64,000 nucleotides of DNA from an uncultured Lachnospiraceae bacterium (GCA_910588405.1 CAJUPT010000001.1:62001-126000); one strand, 5' to 3'. Shown: positions 18,720 to 26,481, numbered from the stretch's first letter. Numbers and translations are program-made. Notes: generated by a model from the sequence alone, not told the origin.

Positions 18720-18766
18720 TTTCTATATATTGTGTGTATTTCTTTCAAAACAACAATATCCTGTGC
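18720..18766. promoter_or_regulatory. nrdR box: tandem NrdR boxes upstream of nrdD-nrdG-dut
   Basis: Box 1 (18720-18735) matches 13 of 16 consensus positions, with all 13 of its last bases correct. Box 2 (18751-18766) matches 11 of 16, including the central AATAT and the GTG arm. Their centres are exactly 31 bases apart, the three-turn spacing typical of NrdR sites. They lie just downstream of the -10 box at 18782-18787, where binding would block transcription. Confidence 0.72.
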
Positions 18767-18781
18767 CCTTTCGTGATATCC

Positions 18782-18810
18782 ATAGTAACACGGAAAGCAA
18801 AGAAATGCAA
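18782..18810 (-). promoter_or_regulatory. promoter of nrdD-nrdG-dut
   Basis: On the minus strand TTGCAT (18810-18805) and TACTAT (18787-18782) are separated by 17 bases, giving a predicted start at about 18775. The -35 sits at the stop end of the Rrf2 gene. Confidence 0.5.
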
Positions 18811-18813
18811 CCC

Positions 18814-19221
18814 TTATCTCCCGCCCAGCAAATCTGCCAGCGTCACGCTGTCCGTATACTCGTCGATCACCCGGTACAGCCCTTCCCAGAACCCGATCGT
18901 CAGACAATCCTCCTGGCGGGGGCAAAGATTATGCTCTGACTCCAGACAGGAGATAGGCGCCAGCCGCCCTTCCACGGCCCTGAGAATCTCCCCGATCGTA
19001 TAATCCCGGGGCGCTTTCGACAGGCGGTAGCCGCCCTGGGGGCCCCGCTGGCTTTTCAGCAGATCCGCCTTGTTTAAAAGGGTGGTGATCTGCTCCAAAT
19101 ATTTCATGGATACGTTTTGCCTTGTAGAGATTTCTTTCAGGGAAAGATACCCCTCTCCCTCATGCATGGCCAGCTCCAGCATAATGCGCAGCGCATACCG
19201 GCCCTTCGTGGAAACAATCAT
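18814..19221 (-). CDS. Rrf2-family transcriptional regulator
   Basis: This is a 135-residue winged-helix regulator of the Rrf2/IscR type. The N-terminus MIVSTKGRYALRIMLELA and the HTH with QNVSMKYLEQI are typical. The segment with C-X7-C-X5-C (CLESEHNLCPRQEDC) gives three cysteines in the position that binds an Fe-S cluster in IscR, so it may sense iron, oxygen or NO. The ATG at 19221 was chosen because GGAGGG stands 7 bases upstream; the longer frame runs through the promoter. Its leader contains a strong hairpin (19249-19283). The target genes are not known; the neighbouring Fe-S enzymes are candidates. Confidence 0.9.
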   Translation of the reverse strand: MIVSTKGRYALRIMLELAMHEGEGYLSLKEISTRQNVSMKYLEQITTLLNKADLLKSQRGPQGGYRLSKAPRDYTIGEILRAVEGRLAPISCLESEHNLCPRQEDCLTIGFWEGLYRVIDEYTDSVTLADLLGGR

Positions 19222-19248
19222 CGCGCATCCCTCCATCAGTTCAGTTAT

Positions 19249-19283
19249 GCAGCTTCCCTCCCAGACTCCGGGAGGGAAGCTGC
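19249..19283 (+). terminator. perfect 14-bp hairpin in the Rrf2 leader
   Basis: Arms 19249-19262 and 19270-19283 are perfectly complementary with a 7-base loop. The T6 tract follows on the plus strand only (19286-19291), so as an intrinsic terminator it faces against all the neighbouring genes. In the sense direction it is simply a 5' leader hairpin of the Rrf2 mRNA. Confidence 0.5.
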
Positions 19284-19333
19284 TGTTTTTTCGTAAATCA
19301 CTTGACACCATCTGCCGATCATGTACTTCTACC

Positions 19334-19362
19334 ATTATAATATAAGAAAAACGGACATACAA
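19334..19362 (-). promoter_or_regulatory. promoter of the Rrf2 gene
   Basis: On the minus strand TTGTAT (19362-19357), 17 bases, TATAAT (19339-19334). The -35 lies inside the loop and arm of the rpmF terminator. Confidence 0.65.
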
Positions 19363-19386
19363 GTAAATTCCTGCATGTCCGTTTTT
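19347..19386 (-). terminator. intrinsic terminator of yceD-rpmF
   Basis: A perfect 12-base stem (19375-19386 with 19347-19358) ends in a T-rich tail on the minus strand, 4 bases after the rpmF stop. It overlaps the Rrf2 promoter. Confidence 0.75.
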
Positions 19387-19389
19387 CAT

Positions 19390-19569
19390 TTATTCTGCCG
19401 TTACAATTTCTTTCTTGTTATATGAGCCGCAGGCTTTGCAGACTCTGTGAGGCATCATTAACTCTCCGCACTTGCTGCACTTTACCAGATTCGGAACCTT
19501 CATCTTCCAGTTTGCTCTCCGGCTGTCCCTTCTCGCTTTTGAGGATTTATTTTTGGGGCAAATAGACAT
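19390..19569 (-). CDS. rpmF: 50S ribosomal protein L32
   Basis: This is a 59-residue large-subunit protein. It starts MSICPKNKSSKARRDSRRA and has the two zinc-type pairs CSKC and CKAC, so it is the cysteine-containing L32 form. The ATG at 19569 follows AAGGAGG, which rules out the longer frame. It lies downstream of the yceD-like gene, the usual bacterial arrangement, and ends in an intrinsic terminator. Confidence 0.96.
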   Translation of the reverse strand: MSICPKNKSSKARRDSRRANWKMKVPNLVKCSKCGELMMPHRVCKACGSYNKKEIVTAE

Positions 19570-19656
19570 CTCGTTACACCTCCTTATTTTAGTTCCGCAG
19601 CTTTCTTCTCGGTTCAAAAAAACCGGCTGCTGCTGTTTGCTTTTAAAATGAAATGC

Positions 19657-20181
19657 TTACTCCTGGGCCGCCTTGAAAATATCCAGAATCGCCGCCATCC
19701 TCGGGTCTTTTGGTTCTTCCTTGCAATGGCACGGTCCCTGATTCAGATTGGCTCCACATCTATTACAAATCCCCTTACAGTCTTCTCTGCAAAGGATCTT
19801 CATAGGCATGTGTATAAGAAGTTCTTCCGACAAAAGCTGCTCCGTATCCAGCTCAAAGCCCTGAATATAAGCCTGCTCGTCCAGCTCTGCCTTACGCTCC
19901 TCGTCGCTTTGCCTCATATCCACTTCCTTCTCAAAGGAGATATCAAAGGGATATAAGACCGGCTCCAGACACCGATCACACAAAAAACGAACCGTCAGCC
20001 TGATCCTGCCGCTTACAGTGATCTTCTGATGCTCCGTGTGAACCAGCGCAAGCCGCATAGGCTCCCGGGAAACGATCTCATACTTCCGGCCGCCTGCCTG
20101 AAACTGCTCCATCTCAGGCCGCACCTCATAAACACAGCGCTTTCCCGCAGCCGATAAAACTTCCGATAAGTGAATCAACAT
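19657..20181 (-). CDS. YceD/DUF177 family protein
   Basis: This 174-residue cytoplasmic protein belongs to the DUF177 (YceD) family, which sits next to rpmF in most bacteria and is linked to ribosome (23S rRNA) biogenesis. Visible marks are the central RFLCDRCLEPV pair, an acidic stretch, and the C-terminal cysteine cluster CREDCKGICNRCGANLN with further CHC, likely metal-binding. A perfect consensus promoter lies at 20288-20316, and rpmF follows after 87 bases, so both are strongly co-expressed. The molecular role is inferred from the family and context. Confidence 0.88.
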   Translation of the reverse strand: MLIHLSEVLSAAGKRCVYEVRPEMEQFQAGGRKYEIVSREPMRLALVHTEHQKITVSGRIRLTVRFLCDRCLEPVLYPFDISFEKEVDMRQSDEERKAELDEQAYIQGFELDTEQLLSEELLIHMPMKILCREDCKGICNRCGANLNQGPCHCKEEPKDPRMAAILDIFKAAQE

Positions 20182-20287
20182 AGTGAACCTTCATCATGCA
20201 GCCATCCCTATGGGCAGCGGCCGCATGGCCATCCATACTATGAAAGTCGAAGACTTTCACAGCATTCTCCTAATGGGCACCTGTTTT

Positions 20288-20316
20288 ATTATACTCACCA
20301 TACGCCTGTTTGTCAA
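20288..20316 (-). promoter_or_regulatory. consensus promoter of yceD-rpmF
   Basis: TTGACA (20316-20311) and TATAAT (20293-20288) on the minus strand are separated by 17 bases: a full-consensus sigma-A promoter. Confidence 0.88.
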
Positions 20317-20378
20317 TCGTTTTTTCTTGTGAGTTTCTGCTTTGAGTTTCTGCTTAAAACCTGTTCCTCAACACCATC

Positions 20379-20408
20379 TTGACAAATCATCCGGCAAATC
20401 GGTATACT
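20379..20408 (+). promoter_or_regulatory. promoter of the Crp/Fnr gene
   Basis: TTGACA (20379-20384) and TATACT (20403-20408) with an 18-base spacer, followed by AAGGAGG and the ATG at 20447. Confidence 0.75.
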
Positions 20409-20446
20409 CATGAGTATCACTCCAACAGAAAGCAAGGAGGATTCCC

Positions 20447-21145
20447 ATGCAAAACCACAAAAGCATCGAACAACTATGGATACTGGAACACTGTTCTTCC
20501 CACACCAGGCAGCAATTCGCGAAGCTGGGCAGGATCACCGCCTACCCCAAAAACCACCACTGCCTCCGGGCCAGGGAAAAAAATGCCAATATCTTCTTTA
20601 TATTAAGCGGCAAGGTACATATCTACACCCTGACCAAAAACGGCAGCAAAAAGGTGCTGTTCATCCTGGGAAAAAACCATATCGCCAACGGGAACCTCAC
20701 CGACCACTATAACACCACCTTCTGCGAGACGATGGAGCCATGCCAGATGTATGTGATCCGCCGAGAGCATCTGCTGTCGCTGATGGAACAGGATTTCCGG
20801 CTGACCAAGGCGCTGCTCCACTATCAGGAGAGGAAGCTGTGGCGGCTGGAGCACCAGCTGAAAAACACGGTTGGCAGCATTTACCTGGAACGGAAGCTGG
20901 CCGCCAAGCTGTGGAAGCTGGCCAGGGATTTCGGCATCCGGACAGAGAAGGGCATCCTGATCGACATCGACTTAAGCATCACCTTTCTGGCCGACCTTTT
21001 GGGCGTCCCCAGGGAAAATGCCTCAAGAGCCTGCAAAAAGCTGACGGACTACCGGCTGATCACAATCGAAAAGAAAAAGATTTATATCCTGGATGCCGAA
21101 AGGATGGCTGTTTTCTATAAGGACGGCGTTCTGGAAACGCTGTAA
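20447..21145 (+). CDS. Crp/Fnr-family transcriptional regulator
   Basis: This 232-residue regulator has an N-terminal cyclic-nucleotide-binding-like beta-barrel (about 20-120), a long dimer helix, and a C-terminal winged helix. The HTH segment FLADLLGVPRENASRACKKL has the pattern R-E-x-x-x-R in its recognition helix, as in E. coli CRP (contacts to GTGA). The N-terminal cysteines do not form the FNR cluster pattern, so oxygen sensing by Fe-S is not supported. It lies directly upstream of asrABC in the same direction, with a GTGA-N6-TCAC palindrome between them. Control of sulfite reduction is the likeliest role; the ligand is unknown. Confidence 0.87.
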   Translation: MQNHKSIEQLWILEHCSSHTRQQFAKLGRITAYPKNHHCLRAREKNANIFFILSGKVHIYTLTKNGSKKVLFILGKNHIANGNLTDHYNTTFCETMEPCQMYVIRREHLLSLMEQDFRLTKALLHYQERKLWRLEHQLKNTVGSIYLERKLAAKLWKLARDFGIRTEKGILIDIDLSITFLADLLGVPRENASRACKKLTDYRLITIEKKKIYILDAERMAVFYKDGVLETL

Positions 21146-21248
21146 CCTATAAGATCAGTTATCTCCCCCCACAGTAAATGGCCGGGTCCTGCCGAAGGCT
21201 TTTGAATCCTTTCGCGGTAATACACAAAAAATACATAAATATTTCTGG

Positions 21249-21270
21249 TTCCGTGATAATCGTCACGGAA
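21249..21270 (+). promoter_or_regulatory. CRP-like palindrome, also a terminator-like hairpin
   Basis: TTCCGTGA-N6-TCACGGAA is a perfect palindrome whose core matches the CRP pattern GTGA-N6-TCAC. It is followed at once by a T-rich tract (21272-21278), so it can also fold as the intrinsic terminator of the upstream regulator gene. It lies 70 bases before the asrA ATG. Confidence 0.6.
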
Positions 21271-21339
21271 TCTTTTTTTCCCTTTTGTTATCCTTTTTGT
21301 TAATAAAATAACATGAGAGACCATGAAAGGAGAAGACCT

Positions 21340-22356
21340 ATGGGATACCAAATACCAAAAAAAACGGCTGACACCATTTTCAGCCAGCTCCAGGCAGACT
21401 ATGAGATTTTTGCCCCCAGGCTGTTTGCCGGCGACGGATGCTTTTCCGATACGGATATCATCCGGTATGACAAGGTCAGTTCACTGGACGAAATCGAATT
21501 TGACCGCCGGTCAGACTACTCTTTTAAAGAATCCCTGTTTGCCATCAATGAAACTCTGTTCTATTTCACCGAAAACGAAACGGCCGTCCCCTCCTGCACG
21601 GACAAGAAACTGCTGATTTTTCTGAAAAGCTGCGACCTCCACGCCCTGAAACGGCTGGACGCCATCTACCTGGAAAACGGCCCGGAGGATTTCTATTACA
21701 AGCGGCTGCGGGAAAAAGCCAGCTTCGTGCTGATGGGCTGCGGTGAAACCTGCGATACCGGCTTCTGCGCCAGCATGGGAACCAGCCGTTCCGACAATTA
21801 TGATTTATATCTGAAATGCGACGGGGAGAACGTATGGATTGACTGTCCTTCGGAAGCGCTTCTCCTGACTCTGAAAAAAGCCGGTCTGGACGAAGGCGGC
21901 GCTTCCGCCTGCGAGGTAACGCCGGAATACGTAACGGAAAACAAAGAATCGGTGACGCTGCCCAAAAACCTTTCCGTGGAAAGCTTTGACAACCCCTTAT
22001 GGGAAGCCTACGGCAGCCGCTGCATCGGCTGCGGGCGGTGCAACTTCGTCTGTCCCACCTGCACCTGCTTCACCATGCAGGACATCCACTACCGGGATAA
22101 TGAAAACGTGGGCGAGCGCCGCAGAGTCTGGGCCTCCTGCCAGGTGGACGGCTATACCGATATCGCGGGCGGCGGCTCCTTCCGCAAAACCCAGGGCGAA
22201 CGGCTGCGGTTTAAGGTCATGCACAAAATCTATGACTTCGAAAAACGGTTCGGCTATCCCATGTGCGTAGGCTGCGGCCGCTGTGACGCCGTCTGCCCGG
22301 AATACATATCCTATGCCAACCTGGTCAACAAATTAGCAGAGGAGGACGAGAAATGA
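21340..22356 (+). CDS. asrA: anaerobic sulfite reductase subunit A
   Basis: This is the ferredoxin-like electron-transfer subunit of the NADH-dependent AsrABC sulfite reductase. It has 338 residues with two 4Fe-4S motifs near the C-terminus: CIGCGRCNFVCPTC and CVGCGRCDAVCPE. Extra cysteines earlier (MGCGETCDTGFC) are also conserved in the family. The ATG at 21340 follows AGGAGA; nine upstream codons are excluded. The last codons overlap asrB as ATGA. The complex is cytoplasmic and reduces sulfite to sulfide. Confidence 0.93.
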   Translation: MGYQIPKKTADTIFSQLQADYEIFAPRLFAGDGCFSDTDIIRYDKVSSLDEIEFDRRSDYSFKESLFAINETLFYFTENETAVPSCTDKKLLIFLKSCDLHALKRLDAIYLENGPEDFYYKRLREKASFVLMGCGETCDTGFCASMGTSRSDNYDLYLKCDGENVWIDCPSEALLLTLKKAGLDEGGASACEVTPEYVTENKESVTLPKNLSVESFDNPLWEAYGSRCIGCGRCNFVCPTCTCFTMQDIHYRDNENVGERRRVWASCQVDGYTDIAGGGSFRKTQGERLRFKVMHKIYDFEKRFGYPMCVGCGRCDAVCPEYISYANLVNKLAEEDEK

Positions 22357-23147
22357 TGAAGAACGAATATATTCCTTTCCCTTCCCAGGTAAAAGAAATC
22401 ATCCGCCATACGGAGATTGAATACACCTTCCGCATGGGATTTACCGGCGACGTAAAGCCCGGCCAGTTTTTTGAGGTTTCCATTCCCAAATACGGCGAGG
22501 CGCCCATCTCCGTCAGCGGAATCGGCCCGGACACCGTTGACCTGACCATCCGGAAGGTGGGGAAAGTAACCAACCAGATTTTTGAAAATTTCGAGGGAAA
22601 TACCCTTCCGTTACGGGGGCCTTACGGCAATGGCTTTGATATTGAACATTATAAGGGCAAAGAGCTTTTTATTATCGCAGGCGGCACCGGTCTTTCTCCG
22701 GTGAAGGGCATCGTGGACTATTTTTCCAATCATCCCGGCGAGGCGAAAGACACCACGCTGATCGCCGGCTTCAAATCCCCCGACGATATTTTATTCAAAC
22801 AGGATTTTGAACAATGGGAGAAAACCATAAAGGTAATCAAAACCGTGGACACCGCCCCGGAGGGCTACCAGGGACTGACCGGCATGGTGACTAAATATAT
22901 CCCCGAGCTGCCGGTAAAAGATCCGGACAACGCCGTATTCATTATTGTCGGCCCGCCTGTTATGATGAAATTTACCGTCATCGAGGTACGGAAACGGGGC
23001 ATCCGGGATCAGAATATCTGGATCTCCTACGAGCGGAAAATGTGCTGCGGCCTGGGCAAATGCGGCCACTGCAAAATGGATTCCACATATATCTGCCTGG
23101 ACGGGCCGGTGTTCAACTATGCGGAAGGTAAGAATTTAATTGATTAA
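22353..23147 (+). CDS. asrB: anaerobic sulfite reductase subunit B
   Basis: This is the FAD/NAD(P)H-binding subunit of AsrABC, 264 residues, of the dihydroorotate dehydrogenase electron-transfer/ferredoxin reductase family. The N-terminal half forms the flavin barrel, with TLPLRGPYGNGF as the flavin segment. The GGTGLSPVKGIVDYF motif is the pyridine-nucleotide site. A C-terminal cysteine group (MCCGLGKCGHC then YIC) holds a 2Fe-2S cluster. It starts within the asrA stop codon and probably passes electrons from NADH to AsrA and AsrC. Confidence 0.93.
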   Translation: MMKNEYIPFPSQVKEIIRHTEIEYTFRMGFTGDVKPGQFFEVSIPKYGEAPISVSGIGPDTVDLTIRKVGKVTNQIFENFEGNTLPLRGPYGNGFDIEHYKGKELFIIAGGTGLSPVKGIVDYFSNHPGEAKDTTLIAGFKSPDDILFKQDFEQWEKTIKVIKTVDTAPEGYQGLTGMVTKYIPELPVKDPDNAVFIIVGPPVMMKFTVIEVRKRGIRDQNIWISYERKMCCGLGKCGHCKMDSTYICLDGPVFNYAEGKNLID

Positions 23148-23263
23148 ACAGCAACGAACCGTACAAGCCCCGGAAGGATTTACAGACACTTTAGTGGCTG
23201 GAAATTCTTCCGGATCCAGGGGGTTTGGAAGGGGAGTTGCGGAACTAAATTGGAGGTGGAAAT

Positions 23264-24238
23264 ATGGGATTGGATATCAATACAAAAAAAGCGAAGAAAA
23301 ACGCATTCAGAATCAGCAAGGAAAGAGGCATCGGCGCTTCCCGTATCCGCGTTCCCGGCGGATATCTGAAGGCTGAGATTTTGGGAATGGTACAGGAGAT
23401 CGCGGAAAAATACGGAAACGGCATCGTCCATCTGACCACCCGCCAAGGCTTCGAGGTAGAGGGCATCCGCCTGGAGGATATGGACGCCATCAACGAGATG
23501 CTCCAGCCGATCATCGAGCTTTTAGACATCAACCAGCCGGAAAAAGGCATGGGATATTCCTCTTCCGGCACAAGAAACATTACCGCCTGCATCGGCAACA
23601 ATGTCTGCCCTTTTGCCAACTACAATACGGCAGACTTTGCGAAACGGGTGGAAAAAGAGATTTTCCCCAACGACCTGCATTTCAAGGTAGCTTTCACCGG
23701 CTGCCCCAACGACTGCGGCAAGGTGCGTCTCCATGACTTCGGCATCGTAGGCATGACCATGCCCCGGTACGATCCCAGCCGCTGCGTCAGCTGCCAGGCC
23801 TGCATCAAGGGCTGCAAGGGCTTGTCCGTGGACGCGCTGCGAATGGAAAATTATAAAATTATCCGGGACGAGGAAAAATGCGTGGGCTGCGGCGTCTGCA
23901 TTACCAAATGTCCCACCCGAGCATTTACCAGAAGCAAACGGAAATATTACAGACTGACGCTGATGGGCCGTACCGGAAAGAAAAATCCCAGGCTGGGCGA
24001 GGATTTCCTGATCTGGGCGGATGAGGACAGCATCGTAAAGATCATCCTGAACACCTATCGGTTCGTAAAAGAATACATTGACACCAGCGCGCCCGGCGGC
24101 AAAGAGCATATCGGCTATATTATCGACCGGGTGGGGTTTGAAGAGTATAAGAAATGGGCGCTGGAAGGCGTAGATCTGCTGCCAGAGACCAAAGTAAAAG
24201 AATGCGTCTACTGGAGCGGGATTCATTTCGACCGGTAA
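23264..24238 (+). CDS. asrC: anaerobic sulfite reductase subunit C
   Basis: This is the catalytic siroheme subunit, 324 residues. The coupled siroheme-4Fe-4S ligands are C109-X5-C115 (TACIGNNVCPF) and C147-X3-C151 (TGCPNDCGK). A two-cluster ferredoxin insert follows, with CX2CX2CX3C motifs at 174-184 and 206-216. The product reduces sulfite to sulfide with electrons from AsrA/B. It is 116 bases after asrB and has its own GGAGG site. A strong hairpin (24267-24299) follows. Confidence 0.95.
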   Translation: MGLDINTKKAKKNAFRISKERGIGASRIRVPGGYLKAEILGMVQEIAEKYGNGIVHLTTRQGFEVEGIRLEDMDAINEMLQPIIELLDINQPEKGMGYSSSGTRNITACIGNNVCPFANYNTADFAKRVEKEIFPNDLHFKVAFTGCPNDCGKVRLHDFGIVGMTMPRYDPSRCVSCQACIKGCKGLSVDALRMENYKIIRDEEKCVGCGVCITKCPTRAFTRSKRKYYRLTLMGRTGKKNPRLGEDFLIWADEDSIVKIILNTYRFVKEYIDTSAPGGKEHIGYIIDRVGFEEYKKWALEGVDLLPETKVKECVYWSGIHFDR

Positions 24239-24266
24239 ACTGTCATTTACATAAAACCTTTATCAC

Positions 24267-24299
24267 ACAGCGCCGCTGCGGTTTGATCAGCGGCGCTGT
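24267..24299 (+). terminator. hairpin between convergent asrC and ccdA-tlpA
   Basis: Perfect 12-base arms (24267-24278 and 24288-24299) around a 9-base loop, GC-rich, between two convergent genes. The T run is weak on both sides. Confidence 0.6.
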
Positions 24300-24345
24300 T
24301 ACTGTCAATCAAACACCCTACAGGACTGCATCTTCATCGATCTGC

Positions 24346-25764
24346 TCAGGAATTCTGCCGGTCTCTTCTTCCTTCCATCGTCTGACGGACGATATCCTCC
24401 ATAATCTCATAAGTGATCTGCCCGCTGACATAGCCGAACACATTTCCCTCTCTGTCAATCATAAAAGTGGTCGGAAAAGAATAAATACCATAGCTTTCAA
24501 ACAGCTCCCATTCCGTATCCATCAAAACCGGATACGTGTACCCGTTTTCCTCCAGAAACGCTATAATTTCCTCCTCCGTTTTTTCCTGCCCCATCAGCGG
24601 CGCCGCCACGCCCAGCACCACCAGTTCTTCCTCCGTTTCGCCCTGGTAAGCTTCATACAGCCTCTGTATATCCGGCAGCTCCGCCTTGCAGGGCGGGCAC
24701 CAGGTCGCCCAGAAATTCAGAAAGATTGTTTTTCCTTCATACTCTGACAGGCTGTGGGTAGTTCCATACTGATCCTTTAACGTAAAATCCGGCGCCGCCA
24801 CGGAAGCGTATTCCTCATGAGACGTCTCCTCATCCGTTTCTGATTCCGGAACGGATGAGGTCTCCTGGTTGTCATTTTTCACCATACTGTCCGTGCCATT
24901 CTCCTGCTTCCCGGCGCCTGACACAGCATCTGTTCCCTGTCCGGCTCCTCCACCTGCCACAGTCTCCGTTCCCTGTCCGTTACCGGCCACAGCATCTGTC
25001 CTCTGCCCGGCATCCGTCTGCCGGGGCAGAGACGCCTGGGACAAATACCCCGTGACTGCGTTCATTTTTCCGGTAAACATCAACAGCCCCATAAAAATCA
25101 TCAGAAGCCCGCCGATTTTTACCGTATACCGGGCCACACTCCCGTGCTTCTTCATAAAGCCCAGAAGTCCGGTGGCAAACATCCCCGTCGCCAGAAAAGG
25201 CAGGACAAACCCCAACGTATAGACGCCAATCAGCCCCATTCCCGCAAGCCTGGTTCCGGCGGAAGCCGCCATAAGAAGAACGGAGGCCAGCGCCGGCCCC
25301 ACACAGGGCGTCCAGGCGAAGCTGAAGGTAAAGCCCATCAGAAAAGCGGCCGGAGGAGACATGGCCAATCTGTCCAGCCGGAACGGAAGCCGCCTCTCCC
25401 TTTCCAGCAGGGCAGAGCTTCCGAATACGCCCATCTGATAGAAGCCAAATAGGATAATCAGGATTCCTCCCACCCTGGCAAACAACATCTGATTTGATTT
25501 CAAAAAAACACCGGCCGCCGACACGCCCAGCCCCAGCGTCACAAAAGCCGTGCTGATTCCCAGCACAAAAAACAGGGTGTGCAGCATCACTTTGCTCCGC
25601 TTATAATAAAACTTTCCGTCCTCCCATTTTCCGGTCCCACCGGAAAGATAACCGATATACAATGGCAAAAGCGGCAGCACACAGGGCGAGAAAAAGCTTA
25701 GAAAGCCCTGTAAAAACACTGTCAGCACCGGCACGCTTACCTCTAACGAAAATCCCATCCGCAT
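24346..25764 (-). CDS. CcdA-TlpA fusion, thiol-disulfide transfer protein
   Basis: This 472-residue membrane protein combines two families. Residues 1-240 are a CcdA/DsbD-type domain with about six membrane helices and the paired cysteines C28 (FSPCVLPLLPLY) and C153 (WTPCVGP), which carry electrons across the membrane. Residues 245-320 are a low-complexity linker rich in G, T, E and S with TDAV-type repeats. Residues 325-472 form a TlpA/ResA-like thioredoxin fold with WCPPC (355-359) and the cis-proline segment FPTTFMI. The fusion should move reducing power from cytoplasmic thioredoxin to exported thiols. It is convergent with asrABC; no cytochrome c genes are adjacent, so a general redox or repair role is more likely. 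Confidence 0.88.
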   Translation of the reverse strand: MRMGFSLEVSVPVLTVFLQGFLSFFSPCVLPLLPLYIGYLSGGTGKWEDGKFYYKRSKVMLHTLFFVLGISTAFVTLGLGVSAAGVFLKSNQMLFARVGGILIILFGFYQMGVFGSSALLERERRLPFRLDRLAMSPPAAFLMGFTFSFAWTPCVGPALASVLLMAASAGTRLAGMGLIGVYTLGFVLPFLATGMFATGLLGFMKKHGSVARYTVKIGGLLMIFMGLLMFTGKMNAVTGYLSQASLPRQTDAGQRTDAVAGNGQGTETVAGGGAGQGTDAVSGAGKQENGTDSMVKNDNQETSSVPESETDEETSHEEYASVAAPDFTLKDQYGTTHSLSEYEGKTIFLNFWATWCPPCKAELPDIQRLYEAYQGETEEELVVLGVAAPLMGQEKTEEEIIAFLEENGYTYPVLMDTEWELFESYGIYSFPTTFMIDREGNVFGYVSGQITYEIMEDIVRQTMEGRRDRQNS

Positions 25765-25801
25765 TTATTTCCTTTCTCTGTAAATCATTGCACAACGGTT
25801 C

Positions 25802-26014
25802 TTAGTATTTTCCCTGGTATTCCTGTTTCAGATCTTCTGCCAGGTATGCATCACTCATACAGTGCATATCGGAAACACCATCCCGAATCAGCTGATAAAC
25901 CTCGGAATGGTAGAAAAAATCCAATGCCGCATCCAGTGAAATACCCTGCTGCCTGGCAAAGAGTTCAATAACACGGCTGTATTTCTTTTGAAGTAAAACC
26001 GGATTTGCGTTCAT
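25802..26014 (-). CDS. DUF3791-family small protein (distal)
   Basis: This 70-residue acidic helical protein has the DUF3791 layout: a short leader, then VIELFARQQGISLDAALDFF, followed by SEVYQLIRDG and an acidic tail. It overlaps the DUF3990 gene by 4 bases (ATGA), so it is coupled to it. Small partners of this kind flank DUF3990 genes in clostridia. A role as antitoxin or chaperone for the DUF3990 protein is inferred from coupling and size only. It is the last gene of the trio left intact beside a pglX remnant. Confidence 0.72.
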   Translation of the reverse strand: MNANPVLLQKKYSRVIELFARQQGISLDAALDFFYHSEVYQLIRDGVSDMHCMSDAYLAEDLKQEYQGKY

Positions 26015-26481
26015 ACCATTTCACTCCCTTCAAAACGCAGAAGCTTCAATGCTGTCTTCGTGCGAAAGCAGATTTGCAGGTTCGGTTTATCATAACGCAA
26101 ACGATTAATGGCTTCTGTCTTGTCGATCAGTCCGTCCAAGAACAGTTCCACCGTATTAAACACCTTATCGTTGGCAACGCCGCCAGCCACAAGGTCATAA
26201 TCTGTCGCATCTTTTCCGCTGCGGCAATTCAAAATAAAATCCAGCCAATCCTCAGAATAGGAATCAAATTTCAGCGTTTTCAGTTCAGCTTCCCGGCTTT
26301 CATCAAACGCATACCGAGATATGATTCCGTCCTTTCCACGCCGTTTGAACTTGCCGCACCACTTTGCCGCCTGCTCATGCAAAGGCGTGACATAAAAACC
26401 GCGCCCAAAATCCACATTAGATCGGGAATGAAACAAGTCTGGTTTTGCGATTTCCAAATAGGAGCCATGATAGAGAATCAT
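26011..26481 (-). CDS. DUF3990 family protein, ADP-ribosyltransferase-like
   Basis: This is a 156-residue soluble protein of the DUF3990 family. The start MILYHGS and the segment DFGRGFYVTP (24-33), followed by QAAKW, resemble the YHG...GxGFY...A core of small ADP-ribosyltransferase-fold enzymes, with which this family has been grouped. The catalytic role has not been shown from this sequence. It is flanked by, and overlaps by 4 bases on each side, two DUF3791 genes. A toxin with two small partners, or an accessory enzyme of the decayed BREX locus next to it, are both possible. Confidence 0.72.
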   Translation of the reverse strand: MILYHGSYLEIAKPDLFHSRSNVDFGRGFYVTPLHEQAAKWCGKFKRRGKDGIISRYAFDESREAELKTLKFDSYSEDWLDFILNCRSGKDATDYDLVAGGVANDKVFNTVELFLDGLIDKTEAINRLRYDKPNLQICFRTKTALKLLRFEGSEMV

